This document shows, piece after piece, positions 47,590-59,750 of a DNA stretch of 64,000 nt. Position 1 is the stretch's first letter. Every line of letters begins with the position of its first letter. The translations under genes were made by a program, and so were the position numbers. A model generated the notes under the pieces. The model made no database searches and had not been told where the DNA came from. It was given only the letters and a program-made list of their open reading frames with translations. This DNA comes from Papilionanthe hookeriana x Papilionanthe teres. Lineage: Eukaryota > Streptophyta > Magnoliopsida > Asparagales > Orchidaceae. Location of the stretch: contig CM040432.1 in NCBI GenBank assembly GCA_022702705.1, forward strand, positions 51,424,540 to 51,488,539, in the 5' to 3' direction.

Positions 47590-50575
47590 AGCCTTAATCC
47601 CACTAAGTGGGGTCGGCTACATGAATCCTTTTTCTCCATTGCGTCCTATTTAGTGTCAAATTTTCGTTTAATTCTAATAAATTAAGATCATTTTTTATAC
47701 AATAAGCCCAAGTTTTCCTAGGTCTACCTCTGCCTTTCTTAACATAAGTTGTATTTAAAACATCTACTCTCCTAATCGGATCATCAGGTGGTCAACGTTT
47801 AATGTGACCAAACCATCTAAGGCGACTCTCTAATTTTATCCGTCACTGGTGCAACACCAACCCTATTACGAATATATTCATTTCGCATTTTGTCTCTAAG
47901 TGTAAAGCCACTCATCTACCTAATCATTGTCATCTAGGCAACACTTAACTTAACATTATGCTTCTCTTTTAAAGGCCAACATTCAGCACCATAGAGCATT
48001 GAAGGTCTAACGACCATCTTATAAAATTTTCCTTTCAGTCTAAGCGGTACTTTTCTATCACACAATAAGCCGGACGCATTCCTCCACTTCAACCAACCAA
48101 CCTGGATTCTACTATTAACATCCCCATCTATATCACCATCGCTTTGAACAATGGACCCGAGATATCTAAATCGTTCACACCTTTAATAATTTGATCACCC
48201 AAAATTATAATTCTGTCACTGGACCTACTATTACTAAAATTACATTCCATGTATTCAGTTTTAGTTCTACTCAAACGAAGACCTTTAGACTCCAATGTAG
48301 ACCTCCATAATTCAAGTTTTTCCTGGACTTTTTCTCTTGTCTTATCCACGAGGAGGATATCATCAGCAAAAAGCATACATCAAGGTACATCCTCTTGCAA
48401 ATGCCCAGTAAGACCATCCATAAATAAAGCAAAAAGATACGGGCTTAAAGCCGATTCTTGATGTAAACCAACAGAAATAGTAAAATATTTGGTCAATCTT
48501 CCTTCAGTTCGAACACATGTAATAGCTCTAGCATACATATCTTTAATGACTTGAATATAAGTCATATCAACACCTTTCTTCTCAAGGACTCTCCAAAGAA
48601 CATCTCCAGGAACCTTATCGTAAGCTTTTTTAAATCAATAAAAATCAAATGTAGATCCTCCTTTTTATCTTTGTACTTCTCCATCAAACCTCTCAATAAA
48701 TGTATAGGTTCCATGGTAGACCTGCCCGGCATAAAACCAAATTGATTATGAGAAACCTTCGTAATACGTCTTAACCTATGTTCAATTACCCTCTCCCATA
48801 ATTTTAAAGTATGACACATCAATTTAATTCCTATATAATTTGCACACTCTTGTGCATCTCTTTTATTCTTAAAAATGGGGACCAAAATGCTCTTTCTCCA
48901 CTCCTCAGGCATCTTTTTAGTTTTTAAAATAATATTAAAAAGTATAGTAAGCCAGGAAACCCCCAAATCACCTAAACATTTCCACACTTCAATTGGGATA
49001 TCATCAGGTCCTACAGACTTTCCCCCCTTGGTTTTCTTTAAGGCCTCATCAACTTCTTTTTTACTAATGAGACGGTAAAAATAAAAAGTTTTATCATTAT
49101 TAACGATATTAAGATCACTAAGGTCGATCGTACTTTCGACATCTTCATTAAAAAGTTTATCAAAATAACTCACCCATTTATGTTGAATATCTTTTTCTAA
49201 GAAAAGCACTTTTTGATTTTCATCTTTAATACACTTTACTTGAGTTAAATCTTTACTTTTCTTTTCTCTTTGTTTGGCTAGTTTATACATATATTTTTCA
49301 TCGCCCTTAGTATCTAACATGTTATAAATATCACTAAAAACAAAATTTTTAGAGTCACAGATTATTCTTCTAGACTCCCTGCGGGTCGTTTTATATTTTT
49401 CCCAGTTCTCTACGCTTTTACATTTAAACCAATTATTATAACATAACTTCTTATATTTTATCTTTTCTTGCACATTATTATTCCACTACCAACTATTTTT
49501 ATTTATAGAAATTTTTTCTTTTGATTCTCCAAGTACATCTTTAGCCACTTGTTTAATAGTATTAGTTAATTTTTCCCACATAGCATTCGCATCTTCATGG
49601 ACATCCCAAATATTTAAATCTTGAATTTTACACATAAAAATAATTTTATATGTGTCTTTTAGGTGCCCCCATTTTATTCTACGATGTTGAATCCTAGTAT
49701 TCTTTATGTTATAACTCTTCATCTTAAAATCTAGAACTAATAATCGACGTTGGGTACTTAATTCCTCACTTGGAATAACCTTACAATCCTTACAATCTCG
49801 ACGATCTCTTCTTCTCATAAGAAAAATAATCAATTTGTGTTTTATTATATCCATTCTTATAAGTAATAAGATGCTCATCTCTTTTCTTGAATAAAGTATT
49901 AGTAATAATCATATCAACGCTAAAGCAAAATCTAAAATGACTCTACCTTCTTAATTAATCGCTCCATAACCGTAGCCACCATGAATATTTATGAAATCTT
50001 CTACTGCTCTACCGACATGTCCATTTAAATCTCCTCCAATAAAAACTTTTCTTCAAGGGGTATCAAGTGTATTAAGTCTTCTAAATCATTCCAGAATTTA
50101 TCTTTAGAGCTTATGTCAAAACCATCTTGAGGAGCATAAGCACTTATAATATTAAAAATCTTAGTATCAATAATAATCTTAAGTGCTATAATTCTATCTC
50201 CAATTCTGTTAATTTTAACAACATTATCTTTCAAAGTCTTATCTATAATTACACCTTCACCATTTCTAGTACGACTCTTACCAGAATACCATAGTTTAAA
50301 ACCTAAGTTATCAATCTCCTTAGCTTTTTCTCCAACCCATTTAGTTTCTTGAATACATAAGATATTTATCTTTCTATGGATCATAATATCAACCAATTCC
50401 ATTAATTTACCATTGAGAGTACCTATATTCCAAGATCCTATCCTAATACTAGTATCATGGACTAACTTCTTTACCCGCATCCGTCCGTAATGTGGGAACC
50501 CTTGCTTACTTGACACTACACCCGAGCGCCGGTATAGCGGCCCTTGCACACTTTCCACTGTATTCAGGCCATACA
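47557..50575 (-). mobile_element. RTE-clade LINE (non-LTR retrotransposon), ~3.0 kb
   Basis: The 3' end on the minus strand is GCCGACCCCACTTAGTGGGA, then TTAAGGCTTTG and (TTG)n, the widespread plant RTE terminus (47557-47620). Coding remnants follow in RTE order: endonuclease (50642-50025), linker (49878-49486) and reverse transcriptase (49473-48128). The 5' end is near 50575, before GGCCTGAATACAGTGG on the minus strand. Length is about that of a full plant RTE. Target duplications could not be matched with confidence. Confidence 0.9.
48128..49473 (-). pseudogene. RTE reverse transcriptase, frameshifted
   Basis: Minus-strand frames in order: YKTTRRESRR and KLAKQREKKSKDL (linker), KTKGGKSVGPDDIPIEVWK, WRKSILVPIFKNK, NQFGFMPGRSTMEPIHLLR and LHLIFIDLKK, where the expected AYD is lost by a frameshift near 48640. 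A second frame (48565-48380) follows with MYARAITCVRTEGRL and HQESALSPYLFALFMDG, then a third frame (48376-48128) with MLFADDILLVDKTREKV, the catalytic FADD box, and SKGLRLSRTKTEYMEC. Two frameshifts and a stop abolish the enzyme. Clade assignment as plant RTE is from the GRSTMEPIHLLR and LFADDILLVD motifs. Confidence 0.9.
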
Positions 50576-50642
50576 AAAACAAATGAAAAAGAAATGAAAT
50601 GTTTGAAAAGTAAATATTATTATTTGGATTAATGCATCGCAA
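49486..50642 (-). pseudogene. RTE apurinic-type endonuclease, frameshifted
   Basis: The minus-strand frame 50642-50025 contains RIGSWNIGTLNGK, INILCIQETKWVGEKA (the Glu of QET is metal-binding), RNGEGVIID and NIISAYAPQDG, the endonuclease/exonuclease/phosphatase fold of RTE LINEs. The distal part, with the GDLNGHVG- and SDH-type motifs, is in broken frames around 50040-49880. The linker frame 49878-49486 (HRRIKWGHLK, WEKLTNTIKQVAKDVLGESK) joins it to RT. Confidence 0.85.
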
Positions 50643-52355
50643 ATTTATGAATTTGTAATTTTAAATTTTGATGAGGAGATTGAGAAAGAAATGCAACGTA
50701 AAACGCTTGAGCCGCAAACTGCTTGTCTTGATCTTGGCGGCTAATTAGAGGTATTTGGCAACAGCGGCCGCCAGTGGCTGCAACAGGTACCAGGGGTTTT
50801 GGCCGGTGGAGGATGGCCATGGCCGAAGCAATGGGAAGGGGCCAACAGCCGAAGGAGGCCTGCATGTGATGGTCGACAGCTGTATCACAATTGACAACAG
50901 ATAGAGCCAACGACAAGGGTGGTGCCCTGATGATACTAATGGCAATGATTGATTGGTCGACAGTGGTTGTGTAGTGGTGGTTGCAGTGGCTTTAGCGGCT
51001 ATGTTTGCTACAACCTAACCCAGTGCTTAGAATTAACTAAGGCAGGTATAGTAGTCTGACGATATTAACATCTAACTATCCACATTTAGAAAACTTCTGA
51101 TAGTCAATAATCCACAAATTACAATAAAATCTGAAGCATCCAAGAATAATAACATCCAGAAACAACATCTTATTAGCCAATGCTAAACAATATATCAATA
51201 TATGAAAAAACTAAAAGAAATAAACTATCATTGAAAAACCTAGCAGCAGTGGTCCTCCTTTTGTAAACCAGGTCTCTTCTATCTGACATATTAAACTAAA
51301 ATTTCCTTCTCCTCAAAGAAAAAATTAATTACAACTGTAAATATAACTTAATGAGTAATTACAATCTATTATGCATGAAACTACGATTTTTATGTTATGC
51401 GTGAATGACAGAAAGAAAATACAGTTCTTTTCATTAAAACCTTAAAATTATTCGTTCATGATTCACTTTAAGAATTTATCAATTTAACTTTTTAATAATC
51501 ATCATAGGATTAATGTCATTCCCGGAGTTATCTAAAAAATGTGTTTGAAGGAACTCTTAAAATTGTACCCAAATGTACAAATTACCATTTCTATTAACGT
51601 GCACATGTACATTACATCTCCAGTTAGTATCATCTAGGGGTAATCTTGTATGACTTAATCATTTACTTACCATTTCATTTTCCTTAAATTACTTCCTTTT
51701 AAAGAGATTAAACATTTATTTGACCTTTTTCCATTCATTTCTTTTAATTATTAATCTACAACTTGCATACAATCATATAATAATTGTCTAAAATATTAAA
51801 TGAATTTGTTTTTTAATAACTTTAAATTTAATGCATATAAGGAAATAATTACTCACTTTAGCTTTAAAAGATATCTGAAATACTTAACCTTCACTACCTT
51901 CTTTGGACAACCAACTATAATAAATGATTGTGGCATCATTTGATAAGAATTATATTCCTAAAAGAAATACTAATGTATCTAATAACAGACAACGAAAATG
52001 ATACAAAAATAGTTATACTATTTCTTACCTTAAAAGTTTAATTAGCATCCTAGCACAAAATTTCCCTTTTTCTTTTACAACCTTAATTGATTTAGCTTCT
52101 AACCTTCTACTTTAATATCTAATTAGTTTAAATGTGCCATTAGCATTAATAAGTAAACCGAATATTATTTAAGCAAATTTACATCATAAGACAATAAAAA
52201 CCCATAATATTTGTTTTTTATCGTTAACACGTAAAGCTCAAATTCACACACAAGTCAAGTCCTTTTTCCTATGCATCAAATGCATCCACTTACAATATCC
52301 TGATTAAATTCATGGCTCATAAGCATTTCTATTAAATTAGTTATCTGTATAATAT
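50576..52355. other. No recognised gene
   Basis: A GC-richer patch (50690-50990) with overlapping short minus-strand frames that lack any known domain is followed by ~1.3 kb of AT-rich sequence in which I see nothing identifiable. Confidence 0.3.
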
Positions 52356-52540
52356 TTTTTTTTTTTTGAAGAAAAGAGCTTAAATAGCTCCCTACATGTT
52401 AATTATAATGGAAAAGGATTCAGAGATACAAAAGTATACCCCAAAAAAAACACCATAAGAAAACAAAAGTAATCCCGAAAAGAAAGATTGCCAAAATCAA
52501 AATAAACCCAAAAGAAACCATAAGCAGACAAAAGAGGGGT
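52356..52540 (-). mobile_element. Possible LINE 3' end with poly(T)/poly(A) tail
   Basis: A run of 13 T at 52356-52368 is followed by GAAGAAAAGAGCTTAAATAG, which resembles the 3' UTR and poly(A) tail of a plant L1 in minus orientation. No coding part is attached. A TA microsatellite follows. Confidence 0.3.
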
Positions 52541-52547
52541 GGGGTCT

Positions 52548-52625
52548 CAGTCTATATATATATATGTATATATATAAATATATATAGTTTATTTTAAGTT
52601 AAATAATTTTTTTATTTAATTTTAA

Positions 52626-52669
<44 letters not shown>

Positions 52670-52670
52670 C
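52548..52670. repeat. (TA)n microsatellites
   Basis: Two TA-rich runs (52549-52588 and 52628-52668) separated by an AT-rich spacer, just before the L1 5' region. Confidence 0.9.
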
Positions 52671-53142
52671 ATGGTGGCCAAATTTGCTCGCTAGGATTTG
52701 GAAGACAGAGTTGACTCCCCTAGCGGTGCTGGACTGGTTGCTGGAGTCCCTTCTTTGCGGCTCAGGTTTGTTTGGAGGTTTTCTTGGTGGCTGGTTTTCC
52801 CCATCTCTCTGGTGCTCTTTTGTTTTGGCTGGACAAGTCTGTTCTAGCTTTGGAGGTACTTTCCATCGAAGCTGTGGGAGTTTTGAGCTAGTTGCACTCA
52901 CTCTAGCTGTCTCCCTTGATGGTGGTGACCCTCCTAGGGGTTCTCTACTGGTGTTAAAACTTTTTTGTGGGCTTTTTCTCACTTTGAGCCTTCCCGTGCT
53001 TTTTTCTTTTGAATATTTCTCTAGTTGTTAGTGTTCTATTGGCTGCCTAGTGGTTCCTTCTGGGCTTGGATTTTAACCTCTTCCTGATTCTACTTGGCCT
53101 TTTTTGTTTTGTCTTATTCTCCCTTTCTTCCTTATTTTCTTC

Positions 53143-54484
53143 ATGGGCTCTACTATGGACAGAAGCCATCCCATTGACATTGAGACAAATGCCCAATGGG
53201 CTAAAGCTACTAATGTTGGAGCTGTTGGAAAAGGACTGGTTACTCCAAAAAACTTTGATCATCTAGTCTTTCCCCAAGCCCTCCATGACGCTGCTGCTGG
53301 GAAAGGGGCTTGCCCTTTTGTCAATCCTGTTAGGCAGAAGGATGGTGTACCTGCCATATTATGCACTAAACAAGACATTAAGGCAATAAATGATGTTATT
53401 AAATTTACCTTAATTAGAAAATTCCAATATGGACACCCAAAGATAGAACTTGTCAGGCAGTTCTTAATGAACTCCCATTTATTGGCAATTGGAAGCTGGG
53501 TCTCTTGGATGGCCGACATCTGTTGATAAGATTTTCTAATGAAGAAGACTATGCAAGACTTTTTGTTCAACAAACCTTACTGATTGCTGGCACCTCCATG
53601 AAATTAATCAAATGGAAACCTGATTTTGATCCAAGTAAGGAACCTCCCATTGTTCCTATTTAGTTTAAGTTTCCTGACCTCCCAATACAATTCTACCATA
53701 AGAATGCTCTATTTAATATTAGTCAGGCATTGGAGACTCCATTGAAGATGGACCCCCTACCTCTGATATGGCTAGACCAGGTGGGGCCAGAATTTTGGTT
53801 GAGAGAGATATCACTCTTCCAGATGTGAAAAAAGTGTGGATCATGACTGATGAAGATGATGGATTTTTGGCAAACTGTAGAGATGGACTTCAAACTACTC
53901 TACTATCCCCATTGCAGAATGTTTGTCCATCTAGAACACAACTGTTACAGACTTCTTCCTCCTTCCAAAAGGAAGCCAAAGGGGTCTACTCTTTCTACTC
54001 CAGGAGTGGGGGTGGTCGGCACATCCACTGCTCAACCTGTTGGGTTGGAGTTAGAGGCAGTTTTTGGCCCTCCTTTGGCTCCTCAAGGTTTTTCACCTGA
54101 AATTATTGCTCAGGACATTCCAACTTCTAATATTATTTCTATTCCTACACAGGCTCCATCCCCTCTGGAGGAACCCTTTTTTACAGCACAAGATATTTCT
54201 GTAGTAAGAACTGATATGGAACAAGAATGACATGTTAAAAATTCTAAAAAGAAGAAAAAAGCTTCAGCACTTACAAGTCCTCTAAGGCATGGTGATCTGA
54301 AACCACAATCTGATACTGAGCCTGATTTGCTGCTAGAGAAGGACCTAAGCATTAGCAGGAAAAAGAACAATGGTTCAACTGAACTCAGAAGATTGTAGGA
54401 TGACATCATCTCTAGTTCAGGTGGTAGCTCACTTAACCAGATGTTAGATTCCCTTTCTAGAACTAGAGGGAAGGGCAAATCTGG
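53143..54484 (+). pseudogene. L1 ORF1, DUF4283-type RNA-binding protein, frameshifted
   Basis: ATG at 53143 (MGSTMDRSHPIDIETN). A first frame runs to ~53526, then a shift into GNWKLGLLDGRHLLIRFSNE, EEDYARLFVQQTL, MKLIKWKPDFDPSKEPP, LPIQFYHKNALFNISQALE and ARPGGARILVERDI, the DUF4283 pattern of plant L1 ORF1. A zinc-knuckle-like CRMFVHLEHNC follows near 53920, then a Ser/Pro-rich tail and Lys-rich KKKKA near 54250. At least two frame breaks and stops at ~53524 and ~53661. Role in the family: RNA binding in the L1 particle. Confidence 0.82.
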
Positions 54485-54489
54485 GCCTC

Positions 54490-56205
54490 ATGATTAATTT
54501 TCTTTGTTGGAATGTGAGGGGGATTGCTCACCCTAAATCCTTCCACAGGATCCTTAATTTAATAAGGGTACTTAAACCATGGTGTTTTGCTTTTATTGAA
54601 CCTATGTTCACTATGAATTTTCGTCCTATAATAAAAAAATTTCGTGGTTTCACTCATTTTGCAAATGCCAGTCAAAAGATTTAGATCCTAAATAGGAAGG
54701 AGGCTGTTTGGTCTATTCTTTTGGACCATCCATAGTTTTTTCATTTAAAAGTAAATATTGGGGATTTGAAGTGCTTTACTACCATTGTTTATGCAGGATG
54801 GTATGTTACTTCTCAGCAGGTCCTTTGGGATAATCTCTCCATGATCAGCAGCACTATGACTTCCTATTTGTTGGTTGGAGGCGACTTTAATTGTTTTGCC
54901 TGCCCAAATGAAAAACTTGGTGGGAGACTTGTTGATGTTCAGAAAATCACCTGATTTAGTGATGCTATACAATTTACTGGTTTGCATGATCTTGGTTTCC
55001 AGGGCCCCATATACACTTGGAGGAGAGGCAGGCTTTGGGAGAGACTAGATAGATTTTTGGCTAATGGTCTCTGGTTACAAAATTTCCTAAATACTACCAT
55101 CTCTCATCTACCATTGTCAGGCTTTGATCACAGACCCTTACTTATCGCTATTAGTAACACTCAGCATATGGGTAAGGCTCCTATTAGATTTCTCAATGCT
55201 CGGACCTCTCATCCTGACTTCTTATAGGTTGTAGCTAATTCTTGGAATCAGGGTTTTCCTGGTGATGATTAGATGCACCTGTGGGGACTCCAGAAAAATC
55301 TATCTTATCAGTTAAAGAATTGGAACTAGTCAACCTTTGGAGATGTGTTAAAAAATTTTGAAACTGTTGAAGCTCAAGTCAAAAAATTGAAAAAGGCTTT
55401 GGAAGAGGGTACCATCGTAGAAGAAGCTTTGCACTGTGCTAAAGAAAACCTTCTGACTGCCATTTCCACTCAGGATAGATTCCTGAAACAAAAAGCTACT
55501 CTCACTAGATTTACTGATGGAGATAGAAACACCAAGTATTATCATGCTTGTATCAAATATAGAAGGAAATGCAATGCCATCTTTAAAATTAAAAATCTCT
55601 CTGGTGAATATCTGACCAAGTCTGAAGAGATTGCCATGGATGCTGTCCAATACTTCCAAAAGCTTCTTAAGCATCCAACATCCTTTAGAACCCCTATCCA
55701 CCCTAGTTTTTTGCCTCCCACTTTTTCTCCAACTGACATTTCCCACCTTACAGACATCTCAAAAGAAGCTAAAATTTGGTAAGTGATTAATTCCATTGAT
55801 AGTAATAGGGCAGCTGGCCATGATGTTTTCTCTTAAGAATTCTATATAAAATCCTGGCTTATCATCAAAAATTACGTGGTTAATTTTGTTCAGTCTTTCT
55901 TCAGAGGCAAGGATCCCCCTAAATACTTATGTTCCTCCACTATTGTACTTATTCCTAAAGATAACTCTAAAAAGACTTGGGATGCTTTTTCGACCTATAA
56001 GTTTGACTATTGTGCTGAGCAAGACTGTTACAAAAATCCTAATGCTTAGGCTACAACCTTTCTTTCCTTCCAATATTTCTGAAAAATCAATTTGCCTTTG
56101 TTAAATGAAGGAACATTACATATAATGTTCTTCTTGCCCAAGAGCTTTTATTAGATTTGGATAAGGATTGTAGAAGTGTTAATCTCATTTATAAACTGAA
56201 TTTAC
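54490..56205 (+). pseudogene. L1 ORF2 endonuclease and start of RT, broken and truncated
   Basis: ATG at 54490. INFLCWNVRGIAHPKSFHR is the L1 endonuclease start, with the catalytic Asn of WNVRG. GGDFNCF follows near 54880, then GFQGPIYTWRRGRLWERLDR and SGFDHRPLL (catalytic D-H pair of the SDH-type motif). The linker LTRFTDGDRNTKYYHAC is at ~55505, and the RT entry has INSIDSNRAAGHDVFS (~55790) and STIVLIPKDN (~55940). Numerous stops and a frameshift near 55960. It ends inside RT at ~56205. Confidence 0.85.
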
Positions 56206-56553
56206 AGATAAGGACATCCCTTCTACTAGCTATGACCCTCCTGCCTCTAGTACCCCTACTTTGTATGATCTGATGAATACCATGACCCTACAAAGGAAAA
56301 GTTTTGAACAGTTGGATGAAAATTGGAAAGAATTGATCACAAGATTGAAGGGCTAGAGTGAATGCATGATCATGATAGTGAGTATCTTCAGAGGCAATCA
56401 GATTTTGAGATGGCTTATTATGATGCTCAGGCTAGATAGTACTGAGGAGAGCCAGATGTGACTTTTCCAGAGTGCCCCAGGTATACTCAGTATCAGCCTA
56501 ATCCTCTTGTTGACCAGGGTGATAAAGACATTGCATTGGATTTTGATGCTTGA
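56205..56553 (+). pseudogene. C-terminal fragment of the Athila env-position ORF (element C)
   Basis: Begins at the L1 junction with DIPSTSYDPPASSTPT (the Ser/Pro linker), continues with a helical stretch (FEQLDENWKELITR) and, after a frame change near 56355, DSEYLQRQSDFEMAYYDAQA and PDVTFPECPRYTQY, ending at TGA 56551-56553. It aligns with the C-terminus of copy B (AEYSESLVRFLKSEHDVQFL). The core domain is missing. Confidence 0.65.
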
Positions 56554-57943
56554 TGAGTTGATAGTGATGTGTTGTATGTGTGTGTTTGTTTTTGTTTTTT
56601 TTGGACTACTTTTATATTGTATTTTGTGGACTATGCTTTATTTTCTGTGATTTTTGATAGTTTGGTAGTATGCATTTTTATTTCTAGATGTTTGTGATAT
56701 TTGTGATTGTAATTGTATTGTGTACTGTTTAGTTTAAAATAGTAAACTGTTTGTTTTGTATTGTGAAATGCATATGTCATGTGTAGTGTAGTTAGTTGTT
56801 TTTTGTTTAATGTCAAGTTTTATATACTTGTCTTAAAATTTCATTACCCAAGCAAATTTTTAAATTGTTATGTGTGTAGAAAGGTTTTTAAATATTACAG
56901 GTCAGTTGAAGTTAAGAATATTTTGAGAAGAACCTGCAAATTTTAAAAAGATAAAAATACCTAAAGTGCAAAGGTATGAATTTTATATTTATAATTTTTC
57001 TTTCAACCATATACTATTTCTATTTAAAGAAAATTTTAAGTTTGGGGGAGGGAAGAAAAATCTTAACTATTATATGTTCTTTAATAATATATTTTCAATA
57101 ATTATTACATGATTTTTGTGATAAAATTTAATTTAGATAACTATGTTTAGATTTTATCTAAATATTGTAAAAGATTCAAGGAAATATTTTTGATGATGAA
57201 AATTAATTTTGTAGATTAAGATATTTAGTATAAGGGGATAAGACTATAGTTAACTATTTAAAGTAAAGAAGACTACATTTTGAAATATTGAGAATCTTAG
57301 GAATTTAGTTGAGAAAGAAAGGATTGAGATTCAAATAATGCAAAAACTATGAAGTACATATAAGGTAAAGAATGTTTGAAAGTTTCAAATTTAGGAAAAG
57401 AAGAGTGTAGTTCAAAATTATTAACAGGCTATCCAGATATAGTAATCCTCACTTGAAAAAGAAAAAAAAGAAAGAAAAAGAAAAAAGGATTGAATAACAA
57501 TCCCTGAAAATTAAAGAGAAAGAAAAGAAAATAAGTGAGAAGAAGCTTGAGGATATGCCTTATCAGAAATATGCTTTACTTGAATTAACCTAAAGGGAAA
57601 ACTAAAAAGCATTTCTAAACTTATATATATGATTAGTTTTCTTACTTATAGCTTCTTCATGAATTTCCTATCTTCTGAATACTCTAAGTAAATTGATATT
57701 GCAATATATAGTCATTCTTGAAATGAATAGAAGACTAGAACTCTTAAATTTGATGACTAGATAGCTTTATACCTACAGAATTAATCTAATTATTTGAAAA
57801 TTTTTCTAAGAATTCTTACTACAATATTTATTTAAATAAAAAATATAGTAATTTTGAATTAAAACTTTACCACAATGAATCATAATGTTTATGTAGTATT
57901 AAGGATTACTTGAGGACAAGTAACAGTTAAGTTTGGGGGATTT
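56554..57943 (+). other. Athila C 3' untranslated region with polypurine tracts
   Basis: Contains an internal purine tract AAGTTTGGGGGAGGGAAGAA (57031-57050), the shared block GGCTATCCAGATATAGTAAT (57428-57447) plus a long A/G run, and the terminal tract AAGTTTGGGGGATTT just before the LTR. Confidence 0.7.
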
Positions 57944-59750
57944 TGACCAAGGAAAAATGTTAAAATTTTCATGCCTATTTTATACTAATTTTGATGATAT
58001 TGCACTTTAAAGAAACGTATTTTTGGTGTTTTTCTGCAGGTATGAAAATTTAAGGACAAAGGAGCGAAAATATGCAAAAAAGAGTGAATTTGGAGCAAAA
58101 AGGACCAAATTATGAAAAATGGACCTAGGGCCCCGACGACGAGGTCGATGGCGCCGACAGTGTGATTTTCCCGAGAGGTCAAAATTAATTCCAAGGAAGG
58201 CCACCGACGGTGGAGATCGAGGCCGCCGACGGCGGGGCCTGTTTAAAAAGTACTGTTTCTAGAAGGCCGCCGATGGCTAGCTTGAAGCTGCCGACGGCGG
58301 AATCGATGGATCTTTTCAGAAATACGTCGAATGTGGACAATTTTTGAAGGGGTGTTTGCAAAACCCTTGGAGACTCTTCTACAACTTTAAAAAGACCGAA
58401 ATTAGGCCAAAAAAGTGTCTCCTACACCTCTCCTACATGTCTTCTATGTGATTACTAGTGAGTCCAAAGTGTTCTAAAGAGTTTATTAATGAGTCATTAG
58501 TGTAGTTATTAGTGAGTACTGAGTTTAAATAGAGATTTTGTGAGGAATTCTTTGAGGGATTGTAAGAGTGGAAGGGAAGTGAGAGAACTTTTCTGCATTG
58601 CCATTTCAAAGGAGAAGTCTGTGTGCTGTAAGAAAGGAAGAAATCCAGGGGAACTTTCAAAGAGTTTGCTTGGGGAGTAATTTGAGATAAGTTATTTTTT
58701 ATTTATTATAGTTTGTAAAACTTTAGTTTATTATATGAAATCCAAGTTTTATTGCATCCTCTCCATGAATTATGAGTAGTTTTTCTGTCTTTCTCCTTGT
58801 TTTGATGTTTTAGTGAATTCATTAAATGAATTAGTTTATTAAAAAAATATAAAGAAGTTGTAATGATACTATACCTAATTTTACTTTACTATATGAATTG
58901 GCCATTTGTATTGTTAAAATATGTGAAGAATTTTTAAGACCTGACCATGGGATAAGAATTCTTAACTAGTATGTATCACAGTTCTCTTTGAAAGGCAGAC
59001 GGGTAAATCCCTGAAAGGAGAAGTGCAAATAAATAGGGAAATAATATTAATCGGACGTAGAATTGGAGATTTTAGAGTGATAGACTAAAATCCTCAATTT
59101 GGTCCTATTGTTTGGGTGCTAAGGTGTAAATTGTTAGCCCTCAGGTGAGGGGAATGTGGGAGCTCCGAAGTGAGAGCCGGTATCCACCCAGCCTAGCCGT
59201 AGATTCAGTAACCAAGCAATAGGACTAGTCAATGTTCTTTATGCCTGGACCAAAGGGTAAAGAATATGTATGCTCCTATTTGGCACAACACATATAAAAC
59301 TAATTTTAATTATCATTTCACTTAAATGTCTAAACAAATGAGAAAGATTCTTGCTAATATATATTTGAACTTAACTTTTGTAGTATTAGTAATCTGATAG
59401 TAAAACTTATTTAAATATAAGAACTTTATTATTTGCATTTTAATGACAGATAAGCAAATTCGATTAGTTGTAATTTTATCTTGGTTTATATAATCCTAAT
59501 CCGTAGGCTTTAATATTTTTTCCCTGTGGGATCGATAACCAGGACTCCACTAGAGCCCTGTATTAGTTTAGTGATACATATACTTGCATTTAAAGGTAAA
59601 TCTGCGATAAACAGTTTTTAATATTTAATTGTTACTAAAATTTAAATTACGCTCCTGATCAACTTTTTGGCATTGTTGCTTAGGATTTGTATCTTTTAGT
59701 AGTGGTGTCGAATTCTTAAATTTATAAGTATATTTAAAATCGCGGGATCA
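57944..59750 (+). mobile_element. Athila LTR C (1.8 kb)
   Basis: Starts TGACCAAGGAAAAATG after a polypurine tract and ends AATCGCGGGATCA at 59750. It shares AAGTGCAAATAAATAGGG (59023), GTGATAGACTAAAATCC (59077) and the U5 block GATCGATAACCAGGACTCC (59532) with the other Athila LTRs. Its GC-rich cassette (58128-58240, GCCGACGGCGG-type repeats) is unrelated in sequence to those of LTR A and A2. It lies against LTR E, so Athila C inserted into that LTR. Confidence 0.85.

Larger units (their letters stand above)
52674..56205 (+). mobile_element. L1-type LINE, 3'-truncated
   Basis: The T/G-rich 5' region (52674-53142) is followed by ORF1 (53143-54484) and ORF2 (54490 onward). Sequence runs through the first RT blocks (VNLIYKLN near 56187) and then switches without a poly(A) tail into Athila sequence at ~56205. 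The 3' half (RT palm, C-terminal domain, 3' UTR) is missing, which indicates a later break and not the usual 5' truncation of L1. Confidence 0.85.

Noticed and set aside
50629..50945. Overlapping minus-strand frames of 66-95 codons next to the RTE 5' end
   Set aside because: No recognisable domain. The GC-rich patch gives long frames in two registers, and nothing shows which, if any, is coding.
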